Assembly (NCBI RefSeq): GCF_022539505.1
Contig: NC_061510.1
Coordinates: forward strand, 231,023,322-231,087,321
From: Lolium rigidum
Lineage: Eukaryota > Streptophyta > Magnoliopsida > Poales > Poaceae
Reading direction: 5' to 3'
DNA: 64,000 nt
The notes below the pieces were generated by a model that did not search any database, was not told the DNA's origin, and saw nothing but the letters and a program-made list of their open reading frames with translations. This document shows, piece by piece, positions 1 to 9,975 of this stretch. A program made the translations under genes and the position numbers. Each line of letters starts with the position of its first letter. The first letter of the stretch is position 1.

Positions 1-160
1 CGTCTATGATGACCTTGATCGACTTGCCACCAATTCCGGCACGGGTTTGGAAGATGTTGCACCGTTGTTCTTCCATATCATGAGGTTGCGTTGTTAGCAC
101 CCTTGTGACCACAAGTGAGGGACTTGGATCATGCTCACATAAGAGAGGATCTTCTCCACT
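1..160 (-). CDS. Element O pol start (protease N-terminal region), partial
   Basis: On the minus strand, directly after the gag stop TAA at 161-163, the same reading frame stays open to the window edge (about 53 codons). It reads like the linker and protease start of Gypsy pol and ends in a V-I-I-D segment, where plant Gypsy proteases have the first catalytic Asp. There is no frameshift between gag and pol, only the single stop codon. The rest of pol lies outside the window. Confidence 0.6.
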
Positions 161-1753
161 TTATTGCTCATAAGCTTCTTCACTTTCCACGGTGGCTTGC
201 ACAAGGGCTTCATATTCATCCTCATCAAGCGTCTCGATATCACCATTCTCCATAGTGATCATGACCTTGGTGTTCTTGCACTCGAACGATTTGTGACCTT
301 GGGTGCCACACTTGAAGCAAGTGACACTAGAGGGTCTCGTGGATGCCTTAGAGGAGGCGGTGGAGGAGACCGTTTGCTTCATGCGACTTTGGATAGTCGG
401 TTTCTTTGATGTTGTAGAGGACACGTCAGCCTTGGCACTTGTAGTATGAGGAGTTGATGTAGTAGAAGGAGTCGATGTAGCGAGCTTGGAGGAGAAATAG
501 GTCTTGGCCTTGGAGTACTTGATGTCCTCAATCACTTGGCGCTCGGCCTTCGACGCTTGATGGACCAACTCAACCATGTTGGAGTATGGTTGGAACTCGA
601 CGATCCTCTTGATGGGGTAATTGAGGCCATTGAAGAAACGAGCAATGGTTTGGTCCTCGGACTCTTGGATGTTGGCTCGCATCATAGTGAGCTCCATCTC
701 CTTGTAGAACTCCTCAACGGTCTTGGTGCCTTGCTTCAACTTTTGGAGCTTATTGAAGAGGTCGGTCATGTAGTGCGTGGGGACAAAGCGAGCATGCATC
801 TCTTTCTTCATTTCTTCCCAAGTGTCAATTGGAGGTTCACCCTTCTCTTCTCGAAGAGTGAGGACTTGCTCCCACCAAGTGTTGGCGTAGTCCTCGAACT
901 CAAGAGACGCCATAGCCACCTTCTTGGCACCGGAGTAGTTGTGGATGCGGAATATCTTGTCGACCTTGAGTGCCCATGAGAGGTAGGCCTCGGCATCTTC
1001 TTCTCCCTTGAACTTTGGCATGGTGAACTTGAGTCTTCCAAACATGTTCTCTTCATCCTCCAAGTTTCTTCGACGAGGAGAGGCACCTTCATCTCTTGCG
1101 GCTTGAGGAGGAATAGGAGGTCTTCTACGGCCAACCATAGCATTGGGTTGGCATTGGAGGTGCACACTTGCTTCACTTGGTTCACGGTGAGGATGTGGTT
1201 GAAGATCTTGACGAGGTGGTTGACGAAGCCCAAAGATGGCCCTCTCATCTTGCTCATGTTGTAGGTCTCCTCTTCCACGTTGGTCATGGCGAGGATGATT
1301 GCGGAGATCACGCCTCGGTTGTTCTTGATGTCCATGGCCTTGAGCATCACCATGTGGCTCCATGTTGTGGAAGACGTTGTCATGTGGGTGGCCGTCACGT
1401 CCATGGTGGGCATGGCCATCCGGTTGAGGACGATCTTGTGGAGGACGTTCTTGTGGACGAGCATGGCGATGGATTTCTCCTCGCCTAGAGTTGGAGCGAG
1501 AGTCTTCATGACGAGCATGTGAGCGATGAGGTCGATGATGGTCTTCATGCCTTGAGGAGGAGCTTGAGGATGAACGGTGACCATAAGAGTAGTAATCTTG
1601 TGACGAGCTTGATGATGATGAAGTAGAGCGGTGTCGGTGATGACGACCCAAGTTGGTGATGGCGCGCTCGAGGCTATCCATGCGCCGCTCCATGTTCGCA
1701 TCATTGGCCGCCATTTGGTCATTCAAGTTGTCCGTAGCTTCGCGAAGGAGAGC
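161..1753 (-). CDS. Element O gag, main part (split by element A)
   Basis: Encodes about 530 residues of a Gypsy Gag, the structural protein that forms virus-like particles around the element RNA. In order: a short coiled-coil-like start, a long His/Arg/Ser/Asp-rich disordered stretch (about 1680-1080), a Retrotrans_gag domain (about 1030-540, with a conserved WWEQ and F-x-P-x-H-Y) and a CCHC zinc knuckle, C-x2-C-x4-H-x4-C, at 277-318. The stop is TAA at 161-163. The open frame extends rightwards to 1885, but that part is LTR sequence of element A, so the apparent ATG at 1885 is not the real start. The true N-terminus is at 36029-35849, and the two halves are in the same frame across the 5-bp target duplication. 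There is no internal frameshift. The product must be truncated or absent because the gene is split by 34 kb. Confidence 0.85.
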   Translation of the reverse strand, partial: ALLREATDNLNDQMAANDANMERRMDSLERAITNLGRHHRHRSTSSSSSSSQDYYSYGHRSSSSSSSRHEDHHRPHRSHARHEDSRSNSRRGEIHRHARPQERPPQDRPQPDGHAHHGRDGHPHDNVFHNMEPHGDAQGHGHQEQPRRDLRNHPRHDQRGRGDLQHEQDERAIFGLRQPPRQDLQPHPHREPSEASVHLQCQPNAMVGRRRPPIPPQAARDEGASPRRRNLEDEENMFGRLKFTMPKFKGEEDAEAYLSWALKVDKIFRIHNYSGAKKVAMASLEFEDYANTWWEQVLTLREEKGEPPIDTWEEMKKEMHARFVPTHYMTDLFNKLQKLKQGTKTVEEFYKEMELTMMRANIQESEDQTIARFFNGLNYPIKRIVEFQPYSNMVELVHQASKAERQVIEDIKYSKAKTYFSSKLATSTPSTTSTPHTTSAKADVSSTTSKKPTIQSRMKQTVSSTASSKASTRPSSVTCFKCGTQGHKSFECKNTKVMITMENGDIETLDEDEYEALVQATVESEEAYEQ

Positions 1754-2782
1754 CAAGTTGTGGTGACCCGGCATACCACTGCATGGTGTAGTATGCAAGT
1801 CTGATATAACACCAATGAAACACCGTTCCACTAGTATTATATCGCTCAGAGTGGTACAACAGAAACATATGCGGGTCCAAGGCATGTCTATAGAATTACA
1901 ACATTGACTCCGTTACATAAGATCATCACATCCTCCTACTTTACAATGAGGTAAAACCGCAAATAAACTCCGGAAGAACGACTCGTAGTCTAATCCTATC
2001 ACGAACTCTATTTGTAGAGTATTTGACTAGCTATAGGGCTATGAATAGATTCTAGCTAAATAGGAGCTAAGTTTAAGAAGCTAGTTCCTTTCTATTGCTA
2101 ATCTAGGTTTCTCCTTGTTGGATGTGGTATCTGACTCTTCTGACGGGTTCCTGTCCCTTGAAGAAGTTGTTGACTCCTCGGTCTTCGTGTTGCACTGTAG
2201 ATCCTCCTTCGGTGCCTCCATATCTAAGCAGGGGATTTAAGAGTGGGATGAGTACGAGCGTACTCAACAAGTTCATTATAGGAAAGAGGTGTTTAATGCA
2301 CTAGCTACGGCATTAGACCAGAAAGTCGAATACCAATGCAGGTTTTCATAATCATTTCTTCAAGAGGTTGCTTTTATTTAGAAGAACTATGTCCGTCGGC
2401 CTTCACCGGTTTACTAGAACTTCATGGAGCTCCTTTCCGGCAGCGTTCGCGATTCCATATCCCGGAACGGGGAGTGACGAGTCACGGTTCTTTACACTCT
2501 GCAAAGGTGTGTTGCTTTACCCATAAGAGATCTTAACCTTGGTGCCAACCGAGTCTAGTTCTCGTCCACACTTCCTTTGGTGTGAGGCCCGGTATCGAGG
2601 TCTAGCCAATCATGTTCCTCCGCTACCTCGAACACCCACCCTTTGTTGCATACCCCGACCACGGGTCCTCGTCGGTCCCATTATTCCCGTAATTTCGGGG
2701 TGGACCCCGACCACGACAACGGTTTGGGACTCGTTAACCAAACTCCTTCGCCGGTAGCTGCAACCCATCATAGACCACATTA

Positions 2783-2937
2783 CCGTGGGGAATTAGAAGG
2801 GGATCCCCACCCTCAAGTTGTTCCGCAAGCGAGGAACCGCTACGGTAAGCAACAACTATACCGTGGGGAATTAGAAGGGGCTCCCCACCCTCAAGTTGCT
2901 CCGCAAGACACAAGCTCGCTACGGTAAGCGCATCCGT
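2783..2937. repeat. Two tandem copies of a roughly 75 bp motif in the element A LTR
   Basis: Two neighbouring copies start with accgtggggaattagaagg and end in ctacggtaagc. The same arrangement is at 13915-14060 in the other LTR and, inverted and diverged, in B's LTR (21945-22079 and the 3' copy), where each copy contains the palindrome-like ggggagtcctaagtcccc. Each copy can form a short stem of GGGGA-type runs. It lies in the part of the LTR shared by A and B. Confidence 0.7.
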
Positions 2938-5039
2938 TGATGAACGAGAGGTGGAAACACTTTTGACTACTCCGTCCCACTCCGGATCTTATGGTTAACA
3001 CGGGTATTACGGCACAAGAATCACTGGCGACATTTGTTGTTTAATCCTAGATGGATATTAACCCTTGCAATGGAACCTCCACCATATCAACACAATCCAT
3101 GGTTCCATTGCCCACCACATAGTCATATTCATAGTTATGAAAGTAGTGGTTTTGGTTTTTATGCAATAGTGATAACCATAGTACTTTGCAAGTAATTTGA
3201 TAAAGATACTCAAATGACATGAGCAAGCGATGAACTTGCCTTTCTTGACTACAAGATTATGCGAGACAAGGTCTTCGATACGTAGTAACTCCAACTTCGA
3301 AATAGCATCATCGTCCGGTAAGGACGATGTTTAAAAGATTGCCAAGGATGCAATAATGCATAAGTATGAGATGCAATCGCTCTAAGCGTGACCTAACCCC
3401 GATGATATAGGATTAGTGAGTTGAAATGGTTTGTTTTAGGGTGTGTTACACTTTTAGAGTGATTCAAATATTCACAAACAAGGTTCTTATTAAGGTTTGT
3501 GTTGTTTTAGAATCATAAGCAGGTGGTAAACTGTATAGTAATAAACATGCACATCAAGGAATAGTAGTTGTATAATAAATAAAGAGCGAGTTTGTCACTT
3601 TTAAGTCCTAAAGTGCATGGTTGATGATTATTTATTATATTCTTCAAAAAGAATAACTTTTGAAGAACATGTTCGTAAATAAAGAACAAGTATGACAATT
3701 GGGTTTGTGGGTTCTATGGTTTCCTATAGTTTCAATTGGTCTCTGAGGTAAGTATTAGATGGATCCCAACTATGTTGGATTCATCAGCTACTAGGGCTTG
3801 TATGGTTGATTTAAGCCTAGGCATCCTAAGCAATTATTTATACATAGATGCTATCAAGGTTGGTTCATTTTGCTGGTGATAGCTTGCTAGGGTTTATAGG
3901 TCCTTATAAGCAGGGTTGGTGATGATTCTTAGATTACTTCAAAAGAATAACTTTTGAAGAACATATTTCTTAAGTAATAAGAAGTATTGCAATTAGGTTG
4001 AGGTTGTTTAGGTTTGCTATTTAATTCCCTAATTAAAGAATGGTTGGTTCATAGATGGGATGGTTCCTAAGTATTTCACACTAGTAGGGTTTAGTAGAGT
4101 GTGGTATGTAATGCTAAACAGTAGGGATGATTGCTATTAGGATTCATCACGATGGTGTGATGCTAAATAAGGATAGCTAAAGATAATGTCTCTGAGGTTT
4201 AGAGCTAGGGTTTACATTTGGTCAACCCCATTTGATCATCTAGGTCTGATGAAGATGAGCACATGGGTTACCCATATATTAGTGCTAGGTCTTCTACATT
4301 TCATGTGGTCATGGCAAATATTTAGTTGCTACTAGGGTTCTATGCTTCGAAAGAAGGTACCATGATCACATGCTCTAACCTAGGGTTTAGGTTAGAAACA
4401 ATTTAGGGTTCACATGTAATAATGGAACTAGGGTCCCTAATTAATTCAGGGTTTTAGGTTTCACATGAAATGATGAGTTCCTGGTTCTATTACTTATGAA
4501 ATTAGGGTTTCTTAAATACCCTAAAGTTCTTGAATTAATAACTTCACTTTAAGTTTGAGGTTATTAATATCTTTGAAATAAAATTAATATTGGATTTGGC
4601 ATTTTATTATTTTCAATGAATTAATAATTAAGGTAATTATTAATCAGGGTTTAAATCTCCACTAATAAAGATTTATAAGAATAACAAATAAAGAAAAATA
4701 GCTTTAATGTTTCCTTTAATTTCTTACTGGTTTTTATTTATTTTAGAAGGTTTTCTTAATTATTGAATTTTATTTGAATTTAGAATTAATAAATAAAGCT
4801 TAAATAACAAGTATTAAATAATTAAATTTTTATTGAAAATAAAAATTTCATTTTATATTTGTATTGGATAGAGTTTTCTTTTTTAAGAATTTTAATATCT
4901 CATTTATATTTTTCTCGACTTAAATTGGATTTTCTAAATTTATTTGAAGTTGCAGAACTTTTCTGGAATTAAATTTAAACGGAATAACTAAAGGTACCCG
5001 GTTAAACTACCCAGAGGGTCACTGACTGGTGGGCCTTAG

Positions 5040-5858
5040 GCCACGTCAGCTGCCACACATGCTTGACTAGGTCAAAATTGCCAGCGTGGCAAATGGGGCA
5101 CTGTGGCCGGCGGTCTGTGGCGATGATCGCCGGAGTTTGGCTACTCCCGAAGACGCACCGTTATGCCCACACGACCCAGCGCTTCACAGTGGGCATTATG
5201 GTGGCGGCGCCGCCAGCTAAAGGTCACCGGAGCGGCGGCGGCGGTGATGTGCTGCGGAGGCGGGTACGGGCTAGATGAGGCGGCGACACTACGGCGAGGA
5301 ATCGGGCGATCTACGGATGCTGAGAGGTTCAGGAACTCACCAGGAGCATGTAGGACTTCACGGCATGGCCGGAGACGGCCTGGTTCGCCGGAATTGACTG
5401 ATGCCGACGCCGGAGAAGACGATGTCATCGGCGTCGATTTCGGGCACCCCAACTCGATTCCTCTCGCGGGCGTAGCTTGTCGAGGACGGCGGTCCTGGTG
5501 GCGTGCTCGGTTTGGCTCGGGAAGGCCTCGGTCGTCGGCGGTAAGGTGGAGTGGTGCGGCCAGGGTTTCGGCATGGCAAGGAAACGGAGCAGAGGAAGAA
5601 GAAATCCGAAGCTAGGGTTCGATCGGAAGCTTTTATATGGCGCAGGTACACGCCTCGTCACGAAACTGAGCCCAGGGAGGTCGCCAGCGAGACGACGAAG
5701 CCGAGCACGGCTTCGTGCTGTCCACCATGCGAGACGAAGGGATGAGGACGACTTCGTCCTCGATATTTTGGTCGAAGAGGTACGAGGTGGCCTGTTGGGC
5801 TGTGGCTTGGGCGGAAGTGCTGGGCTTCTCTGCAGGCTGCTGCTGGGCTGCGTGCCAG
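5040..5858 (+). other. GC-rich gene-5'-end-like island in the element A LTR (antisense to A)
   Basis: An abrupt GC-rich block in an otherwise AT-rich LTR, present in both LTRs (second copy about 16170-16989). On the plus strand it looks like the start of a grass gene: a GGTGGGCC-type motif at the left edge, long open frames (one of 169 codons, 5477-5986), and an exon/intron-like junction gtgccag|gtaagg at 5858/5859 followed by a T-rich stretch and ttttgcag at 5954-5961. I recognise no protein family, and the predicted peptides are low-complexity Arg/Ala/Gly. The equality of the two copies follows from LTR duplication and is not evidence of selection. Confidence 0.45.
5631..5638 (-). promoter_or_regulatory. 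Predicted element A core promoter (TATA box), also at 16762-16769
   Basis: The minus strand reads ccatataaaagc, followed about 25-30 bases downstream by aaccctagc, a common transcription-start context in grasses, and then a pyrimidine-rich leader. The orientation is sense for element A. The position implies a transcript start near 5600 (near 16730 in the 5' LTR) and an R-U5 of nearly 3.8 kb. A GTGAGT donor follows about 260 bases downstream (GT at 16470-16471, minus strand, in the 5' LTR). Confidence 0.5.
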
Positions 5859-6936
5859 GTAAGGTCAATCTCTTTTCTTTTCTGTTTTTATTTTTCTGTT
5901 TTCAATTCTGTTTTATATTTGCTAATTTAAATTCATATTTTAACACTTTTCCATTTTGCAGGTATTTCATTATGTTAATTCAATGAGGATGTAGTGCAAT
6001 GACTATTACACCACCCTCCTATCGGAAGAACATATTTTGTATTGATTAAACTTCATACATGTGGGCTTGTTCAAAATAGCAAATAGACATGATTTTGTAT
6101 TTTTATTCTTATTTCATGTCTCACTTGTGAATCAATTTATTTAGATTATTATAGTTGATGTTTTCAACTCAAATTATTTTAGAGGTTGTTAATAGGGCTT
6201 GGCTTCTATTTGATAAGTGATTGACTTACAGGTGATGTTATGTGAGCACTAATTTATTAAGGCTTTTTCTAATTTTCTATCATAACCCCCCTTTAAGTTT
6301 ATTGCTATTGTTATATTTTAACATCACCATGAAATGCCTAGAGTAAAATATTACTCTCTTCATGGTTTGATCTTGGTTATAAGAATAGGTGGTTAATTAC
6401 CACACATGGGCTTCAATTGTGATTTTAAGCACTAGATGTTTCTGAGGTTTAATTAGTGAAGCATAGAATTTAGCTAATGAGCAATTCTAGGGTCCTAGTT
6501 ATATTCACCTAATGGCATGTGGTTTGAATCTCAATTGTGGCTTAGGTTTTAGTTGTGATCACCCAAATGATGCTCAAACTAGGGTTGAGATTAAATTCTA
6601 GGTTGTATAGATGAGAAGACTCCATATTGCATGTGCTAGGGTTTAATCTCCCCTAACCATGATAAAATGGTTACTTGCTTAATATTTCATGTGCTTCTCT
6701 AATTACTAAGGATTTGGGAAGTGGTTTTATTTTCTACCAATTAACTTCTATTATTATTATCCTCAATTTATCATTGAAGTAACTATATTGATTATAGTTC
6801 TTTTTATAGTTAACTTTGGTCATATGAATGGATGATTTCTCACCATTTAAGTATGGAGTTTTACTCTAAGGTTTTGCTTATGTTTCTTAGGTGAAGAATA
6901 AGTGGAATGTATATGTGGTAGAATTCTACTTGTGAT

Positions 6937-8467
6937 TGATACGTCCCCGACGTATCCATAATTTATGTCGTTCCATGCTTGTTTTATGACAATACTTACA
7001 TGTTTTGCTCGCACTTTATAATGTTTTTATGCGTTTTCCGGAACTAACCTATTAACAAGATGCCACGAGTGCCGTTCTCGTTTTCTGCCGTTTTTGGTTC
7101 CGGAAAGGCTGTTCGGGCAATATTCTCGGAATTCGACGAAATGAAGACCAAACCTCCTATTTCTCCCGAAGCGTCCGGAACACCGAAGAAGAGTCGAGAG
7201 AGGGCCGGAGGGCCACCACACCATAGGGCGGCGCGGCACGGCATGGGCCCGCGCCGGCTCGTGGTGTGGCGCCCCGAGTGCCCCCCGCGCCGCCTCTTCG
7301 CCTATAAAATCCCTTTCGACCTAAAAACACCGTACCACTTGACGAAACTCCGTGAAAGACTCCGGGGCGCCGCCGCCATCGCGAAACTCCAATTCGGGGA
7401 CAGAAGTCTCTGTCCCGGCACCTGCCGGGACGGGGAAGTGCCCCCGGAAGCCATCTCCATCAACGCCATCGCCTCCATCATGCTCCGTGAGTAGTTCCCC
7501 CATGGACTACGGGTTCTAGCTGTAGCTAGTTGGTATTCTCTCCCCCATGTACTTCAATACAATGATCTCATGAGCTGCCTTACATGATTGAGATTCATCC
7601 GATGTAATCGGTGTTGTGTTTGTCGGGATCCGATGGATTGTTACGTTATGATTGTCTATCTACAAAGTTTATGAAGTTATTGTTGCTGCAATCTTGTTAT
7701 GCTTAATGCTTGTCACTAGGGCCCGAGTGGCATGATCTTAGATTTGAGCTCTATACTTGTTGCTTAGATTGTATCTACAAGTTGTATGCACATGTCACTG
7801 TCCGGAACCAAAGGCCCCGAAGTGACGTAAATCGGGACAACCGGAGGGGATGGCGGTGATGTGAGGGACACATGTTTTCACGGAGTGTTAATGCTTTGCT
7901 CCGGTACTCTATTAAAAGGAGTACCTTAATATCCAAGTAGTTTCCCTTGAGGCCCGGCTGCCACCGTACTGGTAGGACAAAAGATGTTGTGCAAGTTTCT
8001 CATTGCGAGCACGTACGACTATAATTGGAAAACATGCCTACATGATTAATGATCTTGATATTCTGTCTTAATGCTATTTCAATCCTATCAATTGCCCGAC
8101 TGTAATTTGTTCACCCAACACTTGTTATTGGAGAGTTGCCACTAGTGTAGATAGCTGGGAACCCCGGTCCATATTTCATCATCATATACTCGTTCTACAT
8201 GTCATTGGAAGTAGTATCAACTATTTTCTGGTGCCATTGCTCTCATATTACTATTACTGCTGCTCGTGTTACTCGTTATTACTCGCTCTCATATCACTCG
8301 CTACTTTCACATCATCCTCGTTACTAGTGCTTTTCCAGTGCAGCTGAATTGACAACTCAGTTGTTAAGGCTTATAAGTATTCTTTACCTCCCCTTGTGTC
8401 GAATCAATAAATTTGGGTTTTACTTCCCTCGAAGACTGTTGCGATCCCCTATACTTGTGGGTCATCA
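6937..8467 (+). mobile_element. Solo LTR (Gypsy, TGATACGTC-type) inside the element A left LTR
   Basis: A 1531 bp sequence starting tgatacgtccccgacgtatc and ending acttgtgggtcatca, flanked by the perfect duplication GTGAT (6932-6936 and 8468-8472). The empty site is preserved in A's other LTR at about 34334. A TATAAA box is at 7303-7308. No primer site or coding sequence is attached, so this is a solo LTR left by LTR-LTR recombination. The first 660 bases resemble the LTR at 59546; the rest does not. Confidence 0.9.
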
Positions 8468-9975
8468 GTGATCACCAAATGGTTCACAAGTAAAAGATAA
8501 GATATAAACCTAGGGTTGCTTACTAGTTATCTTCCTATAATTTCATGTGGGAATGAAATCTACTTATTCTAGTAGGGTTTAACTTATCCTCACATACTTC
8601 AAGAGCATGATCATGGTTAGACATGATCCACTTGTTCTTGATATCTTTACCTCAATTTCTTAGGGTTTATGATCATCACTCAATTTATAATGATCAAGGT
8701 TGGGCTTCCTAAGGTATCTCTCATTAAATAGGTTTCTTACTCCCATGATCAAGCATTGTCTTGATCAACTAGGGTATAGTACTTCTAATTTATATTCTTG
8801 AATGGGACTACTATGGTTGCCACTAAACTTTATATCCCAGGAGAATGCCTGAGATATTACTTAAGGTTCTTTCCAGTGGAATGATGATATAATCATCTGG
8901 GTATATGGATAGTTCTCTCCCTTAAATTTTAGTGTTGCCTCAACTATCTTGAGTATAACACTATAGCTTGAGCTCTCTCATATATGAATGGTTTATTCTA
9001 GGGTTTATGGTGTACTCACAGGATTTCTTTAGGTATCTAAGCTAAGATTCCATTTGTCTAATTTAGTTGGATTAGTCCAACCCTTATTTCACTAATTCAT
9101 GGATATAGTCCTATTCCACTTGGTATTTGGTTATCTCATCACTCCAAGATGAAATGGTTTACAACCCAATACTTTAGTTCAATGGTGTCCTTGATTCTTA
9201 AGTAGGTAAAGCTCAGGTTAGTATCAATGGTTCTCTCATTTGGGAAGGACTTCAATGCTAACCTAATATTAGGCTCCATAGAAGTTGATGTGATCATCAA
9301 GATCTATGTTTAACAATAATGGTTATCTCTCTCTAGGGTTGTCTTGAAGATGATGATTTGAATACTTGGATGTATATCCAAGGTTTAGCTCAAGGTTTGT
9401 TATTGCTTCTCTAATAATTAATGTAGGACTCTCATCCCTCTAGGTTTGATGTAATATTAAACTAGAATAGAGAAGGATTATATTCCATAGTTGGATCTCC
9501 TTGTCTTGTTTCCAAGCTTAAAGTAGAATAGATATCATAGAGTTTATGATAAGTGCATGGATTAGTTTAAGACATGGAAAAGATAAGTCAAGAATGGTTT
9601 CTCCATTTTATTGTTACTTGCTTTGCAATTGAATTGGTGTTCATATTTTATGACAAGGATTACCATATTATAATATTTTATAGGATCAAGTAATTGATCA
9701 TTGAGTAAAGTTTTGTTGTGTTAGTTTTAATTCCATTTGATCTAACCCCTTAGATCAAATCATCTCTACCCAAAACAAGGTTTTACCAATGTCACATTGA
9801 GGTTTATAGCGCTTGACTTGATGAGCTACTTTAATTCCACCAAGGTCAAGTAAAACTTCAGTTACTGTGACTATTTTACTTTAAAGCGCGAAAATTCCCC
9901 AGATTTTCTATGCATGAATGCAATGCACACATCTGTTTCCTCTATTTTTGTAACCCCAATACCTGGGATATTACA

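Larger units (their letters stand above)
1759..9975 (-). repeat. Element A 3' LTR (left copy), interrupted by a solo LTR
   Basis: It matches 12896-18043 plus 34313-35843 nearly base for base. Excluding the solo LTR at 6937-8467 and one copy of its duplication, it is about 6.68 kb. Layout along the plus strand: 1759-3420 is homologous, inverted, to the end of B's LTR; 3420-5000 is very AT-rich; 5040-5860 is a GC-rich island; 5860-9975 is AT-rich. It contains many TAGGGTTT-type motifs. Given the promoter at 5631-5638, U3 would be about 9975-5600 and R-U5 about 5600-1759. Confidence 0.9.

Noticed and set aside
1757..1885. Apparent N-terminal extension and ATG of the gag ORF at 1885
   Set aside because: This part is LTR sequence of element A read through by chance. 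The true gag start is at 36029, on the other side of the insertion.
3880..4520. Telomeric repeat tract suggested by many TTTAGGG-like words
   Set aside because: The words are dispersed and imperfect, never in tandem; they are better described as telobox-like motifs in an LTR.
5477..5986. 169-codon ORF present twice (also 16608-17117), suggesting a conserved gene
   Set aside because: The two copies are the paired LTRs of element A and were identical at insertion, so equality is not evidence of selection.
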